DNA from: Enterococcus gallinarum NBRC 100675
GTDB taxonomy: Bacteria > Bacillota > Bacilli > Lactobacillales > Enterococcaceae
Reading direction: 5' to 3'
Assembly (NCBI RefSeq): GCF_001544275.1
Contig: NZ_BCQE01000014.1
Coordinates: 56,215 to 120,214 of the forward strand
DNA: 64,000 bases
Shown here one piece after another: positions 16,806 to 25,336 of the stretch (its first letter is position 1; each line of letters opens with the position of its first letter). Below the pieces are notes generated by a model, which worked only from the letters and a program-made list of their open reading frames with translations, was not told the DNA's origin and ran no database searches. A program made the position numbers and the translations under genes.

Positions 16806-18206
16806 TTTCTCAATCTGCTGGATCGCTTTTTCTTGAATACTGTTTGCGATATAGCCAATCTCATTTCGTGTAATAAAGATGTCTGTTGCTTTGAAAGGAA
16901 CTTTCTGAGAAGGAGGGACAATATTTCCGATAATCAAATCATAGGTTGCTTTGACAGCAGGGATTGAAAAAGAATCTAACGGATTGAGAATCGTGATTTT
17001 CAGGTCATAGGGGACGAACTGTTTGATTTGTGTTCGGATCATTTCCGTATGGTCGCTATTGGTATCGTAGAACAAGGCGAGATGATAATCTGCATGTTGA
17101 TCAATGATTTGTTTTGTAAATAGTGGAAAAGAAGTATGAAAAATATAAATCAAATGGTTGATCGTAGCAGGGCGAATCGCCGGTAATTCAGAATGAGTCA
17201 CTAGCTGAACAATATCCTTGTTGATTGCTCGCTGGACATAATCGCAGTTATCAACAAAACGGGCCAAGCGATCATTCAAAATACAATAGGGAACATTCAA
17301 ATTCGTTTCCAGCAAATATTTGAAACTAACAGCATCCAATTTTTCTTGAAAGTCTGTTTCGGTGTAATGGTATTTAAGAAAAATTTGTTTAGTCAATTGA
17401 TAGAAGATTTTTTTTACTTGTTTATAGATAGCTGGGTCGGCTGTGATATGAGAAGTCAGATAACCCATAACTTTTTCTAAATAAGATCGTTTGTAGCGAG
17501 AGAATTCAGCGAGGTCGATTTTTTCTAGAAAATATTCAATTTTATTCGATTGAACTTCCGTGGCAAAAAGCCTCTCCCGTTTACTATGTACATAAATGAT
17601 AAACGCTATTTTTCGTATGTCAGAAAAATACAGCTTTAATGGAGTAACTTCAGCCAAAAGTTGTGCAACTTTTAAAAATTCTTGTTCCTGATTTTTACTG
17701 GCATCTCTAAACTCATGTTGGTATTTCTCCAAAAAGAAAACCATGTAAAACTGGCGAATAGTAATTTCATTTCCAGCTATGCGGATAGGCTTTTTTTCTA
17801 TATGAAAATCAAAAGGACGTATGACCTCGTTGATTTTTTTAATTAAACGAATAATTGAGGATTTGCTCAGATTCAATTCAATCGCTAGTGTCTCATAACT
17901 GGAAAAGTGGGATGAAAACAGAAGTTCCAAGAGTTTGAAAGCAGAAGAGTCAGCCAAGAAAAAACTATAGACATCCGATCGAGAAGCGAAAGAATGGAAT
18001 TCCAGACTCACTTGGGAATGATTGTCTATATTTATTTGAAGAAAGGACAGATCGTGATTGATCTCTGTCACATACTTTCTGAATAACGACAAAGACAGGT
18101 CAAATTCATCCAGCAAATCAGCAATAAAACAGTGACGGTCATGCAACAAACTTTCAATCAACTGCAATTTTATTTGTGAAGCAGTTGACAATAAACCTCT
18201 GAACAT
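16776..18206 (-). CDS. Mga-like regulator divergent from the LPXTG adhesin
   Basis: This 476-aa protein is related in layout to the regulator at 8258-9739. It has an N-terminal helix-turn-helix (FIADLLDEFDLSLSLFRKYVTEI), a second HTH at about residues 95-130 (LAIELNLSKSSIIRLIKKI) and PRD-like helices. The C-terminal part (YDLIIGNIVPP) resembles EIIB. The gene is transcribed away from the large cell-wall-anchored adhesin that starts 379 bases away, the arrangement in which Mga-type proteins often control a neighbouring surface-protein gene. Control of the adhesin is inference. Confidence 0.75.
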   Translation of the reverse strand: MFRGLLSTASQIKLQLIESLLHDRHCFIADLLDEFDLSLSLFRKYVTEINHDLSFLQINIDNHSQVSLEFHSFASRSDVYSFFLADSSAFKLLELLFSSHFSSYETLAIELNLSKSSIIRLIKKINEVIRPFDFHIEKKPIRIAGNEITIRQFYMVFFLEKYQHEFRDASKNQEQEFLKVAQLLAEVTPLKLYFSDIRKIAFIIYVHSKRERLFATEVQSNKIEYFLEKIDLAEFSRYKRSYLEKVMGYLTSHITADPAIYKQVKKIFYQLTKQIFLKYHYTETDFQEKLDAVSFKYLLETNLNVPYCILNDRLARFVDNCDYVQRAINKDIVQLVTHSELPAIRPATINHLIYIFHTSFPLFTKQIIDQHADYHLALFYDTNSDHTEMIRTQIKQFVPYDLKITILNPLDSFSIPAVKATYDLIIGNIVPPSQKVPFKATDIFITRNEIGYIANSIQEKAIQQIEKQKEPLSPTH

Positions 18207-18584
18207 AGCTTTCCTCCAATCAGTTATGTATTGATGGTAGCACGTTTTTCCAAATAGTCAAAAATATTTGAAAAATGATTTTTTTTGAACACTTAGTTTG
18301 TGCCAAATTTGGGAAAATAAGGGTGAGATAACACACGCTTTTTTATTGATATTTGTTTCTGATTTTCTATAAAAAAGGTATGTTATTGAATAAAAAAAAG
18401 GTTCTGGTCTAGCTATATCAATCGTTATGCTGTCTTCGGAAGAAAGAGGGAAGAATGCGCAGTACGGTGCCATCATAAATAATTTTATTGGTTGGTTCTT
18501 TTAGAAAGACTTATATTTTAGAAAAGTAAAAAATTAAGTTTTTCTAAAAAGTAACAGTTGTTTTTTTAGAAAGGATGAATCACT
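18207..18584. promoter_or_regulatory. Divergent intergenic region between Mga-like regulator and adhesin
   Basis: This AT-rich control region of 378 bases has no credible gene. Near the adhesin start it holds repeated TTAGAAA/TTTAGAAAA/TTTCTAAAAA-type words (18500-18575), which could be regulator sites or a leader hairpin, followed by the AGAAAGGATG ribosome-binding region. The minus-strand regulator promoter must lie at the other end. Confidence 0.45.
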
Positions 18585-20834
18585 ATGAATAAGAAGTTAT
18601 GTGCATATTTGAGCTTGTTGATTTTGTTAGGTGCGACTTTTTGTACACCGGCAATTGCAGTAGCTGAAATGGTTTCAAATATAGAAGTTGAAAGTCAAAC
18701 GAATCAATCGAATCCACCTGCGACAGATACAAAAACGGAAGAGTCAACAACAATTTCAGAAAACGCGGAGAGTACTAGTCAAACAGTCGAAGATACCTCA
18801 AACAGTCAAACGGAAAAAGCGACCACTACTACGACACCTGAGTCTTCATCTGAGGAGCTGAATCGGAATAGTATTCAGCCAAGAGCACCCAGTGAATCAG
18901 TTGAGCAGGAAGTCGTTCCCTATGCTGCTGATCCTAACTTAAACGCTCGTGGCTTACAATTGTTTGATAATGTAAGCATCACAGATATGGATGATCAGCC
19001 ATTTACTGAGAGCAATCCACCATTTTATAACGATAATGTCAAAATACATTTTGATTGGTCTTTGTCTGACCAAGAAGAAATCAAAAGCGGAGACTACTAT
19101 ACCTATCAGTTACCAAGTTATTTTGCAGTCCATAACGAAGTGTCTGGAACACTTGAGCGTTCTGATGGCAGTGGTTCGCTTGGTGAATTTTATCTAAGCT
19201 CAAGCGGTGAGTTAAAGATTGTTTTTAATGAAGCTGCAGAAAATTTGTCTGGCAGAAGCGGGACCATTACTTTAGAAACAGAATTAAAAGTGACGTCTCA
19301 AACCGACGACGTAGTGATCGAAACCGGGATTTATGATCGAGACGGTAAAGAAATTCTGATTACTCTACCTATTTACCAAATAGATATCACAAAGAGCGGA
19401 ACCGTCAACGCCAGTGGTTCTGTGGTTTGGGAAATTATTTTTAATATGGAAGGAAAAAACCTCGATAATGTCGTTGTAACAGATAAACTGCCTCAGGGGC
19501 TATCCTATTCTCATTCTTACGGCTATCTTTATGACGGACAAAATTGGGTCAGAACCACGAATCTGTATACCTATAATTCGACAACGGGAACTTTTACGTT
19601 CAATCAGAAAATTGATCGACCGGTTAAAATTGAAATCAACAGTGTGGTCAATGATACTTCTATTGAAAGTTTTAAGAACATCGCCCAAATTACGGGGGAT
19701 AATTTTCATGATAAATCGGCAGAAGCAACTGTTAGCTATCATGAATCCTCAGAGTATAAACGCTTCTTAGGCTATGATGAAACCACCGGACGAGCAATGT
19801 GGGAAGTTTCATTGGATCTGAGTACGGATGGCGCAGTGATGACAGACAAAACGTATTCTGGAACTCTTTCAGAGAATGCATTACATTATTTAGTGCCTGA
19901 CTCGATAGTGGTGAAAAACAAGAGTGACAATAGTGTTACGAATGATTGGCATTTTAATGAGGCAGGAGAAATCAAAAAAGAGGATCAGCTAGTTCAATTT
20001 CAAATGGTCTTTGATCATGCGGGACAATACATCATTCGTTATGAGACACAACTCTTTGATCCTGTTTTAACGAGTACCAGAATCACCAATTACCTCACGG
20101 TCAAAGATGACAAAACAAATTCGTATACTGGATCGGGAACAGTGACACCAACCAGCAAAATTGGTGTGACGAAAACGGCTGGTGTCAAGAACTATCAAGA
20201 TCAAACTATGCAATGGCAAGTAGTGGTCAACCAAACCAATCAAGAAATAGCCAATCTAGTCATTACCGATCGCTATCAAGAAATTGCAGGAACAAATATC
20301 AGTGCACTAGAATTGATTGAAGATTCATTGGTTATTACCGCAACCAATAAAGCCGGAGTAAGCAGAGACTTAGATGCTTCGGAGTATGAGTTGACTAAGT
20401 TGCACGCCACTACCTCGGGTCAAAATAGTTTTGAATATGAATCAGGATTTCAAATCAAGCTCAAAGGAAGTAATACGAAGACATCAGACAAATTCACTGT
20501 AAAATTCAAAACAACTTTTAACATTCCTAAACAGATTGAATTAGGTGGGTCTCAAACACGATTCACCAATGCTGCGTTTGCGGAATATGAGATCGATGGT
20601 CACTCATTCACCGAAGCAGCGCAAGCCAATTCATGGCTGGATACGACTTGGATATTGAATGCATTAAAAGCCGGTCTCTTCATTCCTAAAGGCGGCGATG
20701 TGATAGCTTATCTCCAAGCGGTGTTTAGTAAAACTTTCCCAAATGTCTTTTCAGAAAACATTGCTTCTAGTGATCAAGTGTTTTGGATGGGTTATTCAAT
20801 ACCTACAAATCAACACTTCATCAAGGAACTGTGA
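18585..20834 (+). CDS. LPXTG adhesin, 5' part of a frameshifted gene
   Basis: This frame encodes the N-terminal 749 residues of a large surface adhesin. A signal peptide (MNKKLCAYLSLLILLGATFC, cut after about residue 27) is followed by a Ser/Thr/Glu-rich spacer to about residue 110. Then come Ig-like adhesin modules of the collagen/fibrinogen-binding type, with repeated ITK(S/T)G-, VVTDKLPQGLSYSH- and FKTTFNI-like strands. Reading shifts at about 20793-20797: the in-frame sequence runs into an unrelated tail and a stop, while the correct continuation lies in the -1 frame. A missing T in TATTC would explain it. Without the other part this product would be secreted but not anchored. Confidence 0.8.
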   Translation: MNKKLCAYLSLLILLGATFCTPAIAVAEMVSNIEVESQTNQSNPPATDTKTEESTTISENAESTSQTVEDTSNSQTEKATTTTTPESSSEELNRNSIQPRAPSESVEQEVVPYAADPNLNARGLQLFDNVSITDMDDQPFTESNPPFYNDNVKIHFDWSLSDQEEIKSGDYYTYQLPSYFAVHNEVSGTLERSDGSGSLGEFYLSSSGELKIVFNEAAENLSGRSGTITLETELKVTSQTDDVVIETGIYDRDGKEILITLPIYQIDITKSGTVNASGSVVWEIIFNMEGKNLDNVVVTDKLPQGLSYSHSYGYLYDGQNWVRTTNLYTYNSTTGTFTFNQKIDRPVKIEINSVVNDTSIESFKNIAQITGDNFHDKSAEATVSYHESSEYKRFLGYDETTGRAMWEVSLDLSTDGAVMTDKTYSGTLSENALHYLVPDSIVVKNKSDNSVTNDWHFNEAGEIKKEDQLVQFQMVFDHAGQYIIRYETQLFDPVLTSTRITNYLTVKDDKTNSYTGSGTVTPTSKIGVTKTAGVKNYQDQTMQWQVVVNQTNQEIANLVITDRYQEIAGTNISALELIEDSLVITATNKAGVSRDLDASEYELTKLHATTSGQNSFEYESGFQIKLKGSNTKTSDKFTVKFKTTFNIPKQIELGGSQTRFTNAAFAEYEIDGHSFTEAAQANSWLDTTWILNALKAGLFIPKGGDVIAYLQAVFSKTFPNVFSENIASSDQVFWMGYSIPTNQHFIKEL

Positions 20835-23800
20835 TCGAAGACCAATTACAGGCAGGGCAAACATTCAGAGAGGCATCTGTTTATTCGGTGGAAGTTTCTG
20901 GAACTGGGAATCAAGTGAAGTCTCTGAAAGAAAAATTAACGGAGGATGACTATAAGCTGACTTATGATCCTGTTACTAAAAAAATCAGTATCGAGTTGCT
21001 GAAAGACACCTCGGAAACAATCGCCGTTTTCATCGCAACTGATGCTGCGGAAGATACCTTTAGATATAAAAACATGATTTCTTTAACAGATGGCGATACT
21101 ACGCTGAAAGCAGAAGCACAAGTGGATAAATCTGCTAAAGATAGCTGGATCAGTAAGACAGGTGTCCAAAATACCGAGAACAATCGTTTGCTGGACTGGG
21201 AAGTTTTGATCAACCAAGATAGCCGAACGATCAAGAATGCCGTTGTAGAGGATACGATCAACTATAATCAACAAGCTTTCTTGTATGATGAAACAGGAAA
21301 AGTAATCGTGGATGTCTACAAAGCTGTCAAAGTAGGAAATCAATGGGAAAAAGGTGAAAAAGTCACTTTCAACAATGAAAACAATCCGAAAGTCACGACA
21401 GATGGTAGTAATGGTACCTTTACTTTAAGTATTGCTTTTGAGCAAGACATTGACAGTCCTTACTTTATTGTTTATCAAACGAAACTTGATCCAGGGATAC
21501 GTAATAATGAGATTGTTTCTAATGATGCCACTCTCAAGGGCGGTACCACTGAAATTCATCAAGTAACGAAAGATGTGACAGTCAAATCAACCAACGGTAG
21601 CGGCACCTCTACTGGAACGAATGGCTCATTGGCAATCATCAAATATGACGCCGAAAGCGATAAAGATAGTGGGATTTCTGAGGAGGCACATTTCCAACTG
21701 AGTCGCCAAAATGCTGAAGGAAATTATGAAATTATTTTTCCTGATCTCATTGTTAAAAACAACAAGCTGATTCAAGGAGAAAAAGAAGTAGATCGTTTAT
21801 CCGACCTTCGCTACGGAAATTATAAAATCCAAGAAACGGCGGCGCCAAATGGGTATCAACGAGATGAAAACGAATATACATTCACTATTTCTAGTCAACA
21901 AGTTGATTATATTTTTGAATTGGCAAACAAAAAAGAAGCCAGAGAGACCAGTCTAGCCTTATCGGCTAAGAAGCTGTTAGAAGGTCGTTCGTTAAAAAAT
22001 GAAGAGTTCACTTTTGTGTTGGAAGATGAATACAACAATATCTTACAAGAAAAGCGAAATGAATCTGAAGATATTTTCTTTGATGAAATCACCTATCAAA
22101 AGGAAGGTATCTATACGTATACGATTTATGAGAAAGAAGGAAATGATCCTACGATTGACTACGATCACACAAGATTGAATGTCAAAGTAGAGGTGAAAAA
22201 TGTCGATGGACAGCTAGAAGCCAATGCCACCTATGAAGGTAACGCCGTCTTCACTAACATCTATACACCAAAAGCCGGCAGTGTAGTGCTGGAAGCTGAA
22301 AAAGTGTTGACTGGTCGCTTGCTAGTAGATGGTGAATTCACCTTTGAGTTAGTCGATCAAGAAGGACAAGTGATTCAAAGCCAAACCAACGATGGTAGCG
22401 GAAAAGTTTACTTTGATGCGATTCCGTACGACAAAGCCGGTGAGTACAACTATACGATCCGCGAAAAAGCTGGTGATGACAGTACGATTGATTATGACAC
22501 GACTGAAGTGCCAGTGACTGTAAATGTGAAAGACAATGAAGGTCAACTGGAAGCTTACGCCAGTTATGAAGGCAATGCGGTCTTTAACAATACCTATACA
22601 CCAAAAGCTGGCAGTGTAGTATTGGAAGCCGATAAAATATTAGCCGGTCGTTCGCTGGTAACAGGGGAAGTTACCTTTGAATTGATCGATCAAGAGGGAC
22701 AAGTGATTCAAAGCCAAACCAACGATGGTAGCGGAAATGTTTACTTTGATGCGATTTCATACGACAAAGCCGGTGAGTACAACTATACGATCCGTGAAAA
22801 AGTCGGTGACGACAGTACGATTACGTACGATGACTCCGAGATTCCAGTAACTGTAAGCGTCAAAGACAATGAAGGACAATTGGAAGCAACAGCTAGTTAT
22901 GAAGGTAATGCGGTCTTTACCAACGACTACACACCAAAAGCGGGTAGTGTAGTGCTGGAAGCTGAAAAAGTCTTGACTGGCCGTTCACTAGTCGCAGGAG
23001 AATTTACCTTTGAATTAGTCGATCAAGAGGGGCAAGTAATTCAAAGTCAAACCAACGATGGTAGCGGAAAAGTTTACTTCGATGCGATTCCATATGAAGA
23101 GGCTGGTGACTACAATTACACGATCCGTGAGAAAGCGGGTCAAGATGACACAGTCATTTATGATGATACGGAAGTGCCAGTGACTGTAAACGTGAAAGAC
23201 AATGACGGACAATTGGAAGCAACAGCGACCTATGAAGGCAACGCCGTCTTCACGAACACTTACACACCAAAAACTGGTAGTGTAGTACTGGAAGCTGAGA
23301 AAGTTTTGACTGGTCGTTCACTAATCGCAGGAGAATTCACCTTTGAATTAGTCGATCAAGAAGGAAAGGTAATCCAAAACCAAACCAATGACGGTACAGG
23401 GAAAGTCTACTTCGATGCGATTCCGTATGACAAAGCCGGTGAGTACAACTATACGATCCGTGAAAAAGGTGGAGAAGATAGCACGATTGACTATGACACT
23501 ACTAAAGTTCCAGTAACAGTAAGCGTCAAAGACAATGACGGACAATTGGAAGCGACAGCGATCTACGAAGACAATGCCGTCTTCACGAACACTTACACAC
23601 CAAAAGCTGGTAGTGTGGTGTTGGAAGCCGAGAAAGTCTTGACTGGACGCTCACTGGTAGCAGGAGAGTTCACCTTTGAGTTAGTCGATCAAGAAGGAAA
23701 GGTAATCCAAAGCCAAGCCAATGACGGCACAGGGAAAGTCTACTTCGATGCGATTCCGTACGACAAAGCTGGTGACTACAATTACACGATCCGTGAAAAA

Positions 23801-24097
23801 GCGGGACAAGACAGTACGATCACTTATGATGACGCAGAGATTCCAGTGACCGTAAATGTCAAAGATCAAAACGGAACATTGGAAGCGAAAGCAGATTATG
23901 GTAGTGACCCAATCTTTACTAACAGCTACACGCCAGGAAAAGCTCCTGATCCAGCAAAAAATCAGAATACAAAAACACCGACGAAGAAAAACGAACTGCC
24001 AAAAACCGGTGAAACGTATCAAATCAGCTGGATGTTAGTAGGCTTGTTACTAGTAGGCATTGTAGTAGTGGTATATCGCAGACAGAAAAGAAAGTAA
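20783..24097 (+). CDS. LPXTG adhesin, 3' part of a frameshifted gene with FctA-like repeats
   Basis: The frame is open from 20783, but ATG 20783 has no ribosome-binding site, so this is the continuation of the gene starting at 18585; rejoined, they would give about 1837 aa. In order it encodes more adhesin modules, a SpaA/CnaB-like prealbumin domain (about 21620-21940, with KIQETAAPNGYQ), one divergent and five near-identical 111-residue FctA-like isopeptide domains, and a Lys/Pro/Thr spacer. It ends with the sortase signal LPKTGE (23996-24013), a membrane helix and RRQKRK. No sortase gene is nearby, so the housekeeping enzyme would anchor it. Confidence 0.82.
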   Translation: MDGLFNTYKSTLHQGTVIEDQLQAGQTFREASVYSVEVSGTGNQVKSLKEKLTEDDYKLTYDPVTKKISIELLKDTSETIAVFIATDAAEDTFRYKNMISLTDGDTTLKAEAQVDKSAKDSWISKTGVQNTENNRLLDWEVLINQDSRTIKNAVVEDTINYNQQAFLYDETGKVIVDVYKAVKVGNQWEKGEKVTFNNENNPKVTTDGSNGTFTLSIAFEQDIDSPYFIVYQTKLDPGIRNNEIVSNDATLKGGTTEIHQVTKDVTVKSTNGSGTSTGTNGSLAIIKYDAESDKDSGISEEAHFQLSRQNAEGNYEIIFPDLIVKNNKLIQGEKEVDRLSDLRYGNYKIQETAAPNGYQRDENEYTFTISSQQVDYIFELANKKEARETSLALSAKKLLEGRSLKNEEFTFVLEDEYNNILQEKRNESEDIFFDEITYQKEGIYTYTIYEKEGNDPTIDYDHTRLNVKVEVKNVDGQLEANATYEGNAVFTNIYTPKAGSVVLEAEKVLTGRLLVDGEFTFELVDQEGQVIQSQTNDGSGKVYFDAIPYDKAGEYNYTIREKAGDDSTIDYDTTEVPVTVNVKDNEGQLEAYASYEGNAVFNNTYTPKAGSVVLEADKILAGRSLVTGEVTFELIDQEGQVIQSQTNDGSGNVYFDAISYDKAGEYNYTIREKVGDDSTITYDDSEIPVTVSVKDNEGQLEATASYEGNAVFTNDYTPKAGSVVLEAEKVLTGRSLVAGEFTFELVDQEGQVIQSQTNDGSGKVYFDAIPYEEAGDYNYTIREKAGQDDTVIYDDTEVPVTVNVKDNDGQLEATATYEGNAVFTNTYTPKTGSVVLEAEKVLTGRSLIAGEFTFELVDQEGKVIQNQTNDGTGKVYFDAIPYDKAGEYNYTIREKGGEDSTIDYDTTKVPVTVSVKDNDGQLEATAIYEDNAVFTNTYTPKAGSVVLEAEKVLTGRSLVAGEFTFELVDQEGKVIQSQANDGTGKVYFDAIPYDKAGDYNYTIREKAGQDSTITYDDAEIPVTVNVKDQNGTLEAKADYGSDPIFTNSYTPGKAPDPAKNQNTKTPTKKNELPKTGETYQISWMLVGLLLVGIVVVVYRRQKRK
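22274..23938 (+). repeat. Five tandem 333-bp repeats in the adhesin
   Basis: Five units of exactly 333 bases start at 22274, 22607, 22940, 23273 and 23606. Each encodes 111 residues beginning (A/T)GSVVLEA(E/D)K and ending YTPK. A sixth, divergent unit precedes them (about 21946-22273). The domains match the pilin isopeptide-linkage (FctA/Spy0128-like) type, which stiffen stalks. High identity makes the array prone to unit gain or loss. Confidence 0.9.
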
Positions 24098-24114
24098 CTA
24101 GCTAAACGATCAAA

Positions 24115-24164
24115 GATTCCTTGATCTGGTTTCCTATGTTGGAAACGGATCAGGGGGTCTTTTT
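24115..24164 (+). terminator. Terminator of the adhesin gene
   Basis: A stem of nearly 19 bp (GATTCCTTGATCTGGTTTCC with its partner at 24141-24159, using G-U pairs), a TATGTT loop and a following TTTTTCTTTT. It begins 18 bases after the stop codon. Confidence 0.85.
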
Positions 24165-24187
24165 CTTTTGAAAGAGGTCTTGCTGAA

Positions 24188-24233
24188 CAAAAAACCTCTG
24201 TTTACCTTTTGCGTAACAAAAGATAAACAGAGG
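24188..24233 (-). terminator. Minus-strand terminator
   Basis: CCTCTGTTTA pairs with TAAACAGAGG and CTTTTG with CAAAAG around a short loop. On the minus strand the stem is followed by TTTTTTG. It ends the transcript carrying the DIP1984 gene and the remnant behind it. Confidence 0.8.
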
Positions 24234-24245
24234 CACCCCACCTTG

Positions 24246-24395
24246 TCAAACCAGCACTTGGTCGTTAATTGAAAAATATAAGTTGTACGCTTGTAATTGA
24301 TCAGCAGTCATTGAACTGGTCCCTGCCAGACCCCATTGGTGTACATATAAGCCTGTACCTGCTTTGTGCTCGCTTTTGACTCCCACCCAGCTGTT
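24246..24395 (-). pseudogene. Remnant of a secreted/LysM-like protein C-terminus
   Basis: Directly after the TAA of the DIP1984 gene, and in the same frame, 49 codons remain open to a TGA at 24246. They encode text ending GLYVHQWGLAG and then SSMTADQLQAYNLYFSIND-QVLV. The spacing of QWG, DQL.AYN and the final QVLV recalls a degraded LysM repeat. No start codon with a ribosome-binding site is present. I read it as the decayed 3' end of a lost gene, although readthrough extension of the upstream protein is formally possible. Confidence 0.4.
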
Positions 24396-24845
24396 TTATA
24401 AATCAACAAGCCAATTTGTTTGTTGAATCTGTCCATCTAATTCACGTAAGGCTTTTGCGGTTTGATTCAAACGGTCGGTGATTTGCTTGGTATCGATCGT
24501 TCGGATCATACGAATCTCATTACGTCCCATCCGTGGAGCAACCTTGGCTGCTTCCAATGTTGCCGTTAGCATCGCATGCTGACGCCTTAAAGCTTCCCGT
24601 TTCTCTAATGAAGCAGCAATCGTTTCTTGTTCACCGATTTTGGCAACCGCATTTCGCTGATTGATCGCAATGACCAACTGGGCAAATTCTTGGTTTGTTG
24701 TTTCATAATCCAGCAGTAAGTCGTTGATGCTGCGGTCTAACGTATCGCCTTCTTGGATCACGGCACTACTGGCAATCTCTTCTCGTAACAGAGTGAGTTT
24801 GGATTCAAGATCTCTTCGTAGTAATAATGCTTCAGCAAGTTTCAT
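24396..24845 (-). CDS. DIP1984 family protein
   Basis: This 149-aa, largely helical protein starts MKLAEALLLRRDLESKLTLL and contains INDLLLDYETTNQEFAQLV and AINQRNA. It ends with IRTIDTKQITDRLNQTAKAL and a REL-rich helix. These match the DIP1984/septicolysin-like family, a coiled-coil protein of unknown role. The AAAGGA site 8 bases before ATG 24845 sets the start; two further in-frame ATGs upstream lack such a site. An in-frame remnant follows the stop codon. Confidence 0.8.
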   Translation of the reverse strand: MKLAEALLLRRDLESKLTLLREEIASSAVIQEGDTLDRSINDLLLDYETTNQEFAQLVIAINQRNAVAKIGEQETIAASLEKREALRRQHAMLTATLEAAKVAPRMGRNEIRMIRTIDTKQITDRLNQTAKALRELDGQIQQTNWLVDL

Positions 24846-25007
24846 TGATTTCATCCTTTCGAGCAAGGTTTCTTTTCTTTATCCTAGAAAAAAAACACTG
24901 TGCTGGCAAGTATTTGCCCTCCAAAAAGTCTCGAAGCCATTGTTGAAAAAGATTGAAAATTCTAAAAATAGTTTGACTTGAAAAAAGAGGAATAGTATAC
25001 TTTTATC

Positions 25008-25291
25008 AATTCAGTAGAATATAGGACATCGATGAGAAGAGTAGCTTTGATGACTGTTTAAAGAGAACCCGGGTTGGTGAGAAAGGGGACAGAACGCTAA
25101 GTGAAGATGAGCTCAGAGTCTTTTAACTGGTTTACGCTGGTTAGACGGAACGCAGCCGTTATCCTGCCGAGTATGCATACGTACTGATGAGGTGTTATTT
25201 GTAAAAATGACACGAAAAAGGGTGGTAACACGAAGTCTTCGTCCCTTTGTTGATCAATGATGATCAGCAAAGGGACGAGGATTTTTTTATT
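25008..25291 (+). promoter_or_regulatory. T-box leader upstream of the peptide-binding lipoprotein
   Basis: A long leader shows the T-box word AGGGTGGTAACACG (25220-25233), an AGTA bulge on the 5' side of stem I (about 25040) and GTGAAGATGAG on the 3' side (about 25101). A strong terminator at 25239-25288 pairs TCGTCCCTTTGTTGATCA with its complement before seven Ts. The CCCTTT of the terminator can pair instead with AAAGGG of the T-box to form the antiterminator. Uncharged tRNA would switch on the downstream gene. The specifier could be GAU (Asp, just after GAA) or AUG (Met). Confidence 0.88.
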
Positions 25292-25336
25292 TAATCAAGC
25301 TTGCAACTCGCAAGTGAAAAGGAAAGAGGAGAGTAA

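Noticed and set aside
20783..20834. Programmed -1 frameshifting between the two adhesin frames
   Set aside because: No X XXY YYZ slippery heptamer or following structure is seen in the 52-base overlap; a lost T explains it more simply.
22349..23545. Three minus-strand frames of about 65 codons at 333-bp spacing in the adhesin
   Set aside because: They are antisense shadows of the repeated FctA-like domains; they recur only because the DNA repeats and have no ribosome-binding sites.
22274..23938. Regular direct repeats considered as a CRISPR-like array
   Set aside because: The period is 333 bp, the whole unit is coding and conserved, and there are no variable spacers.
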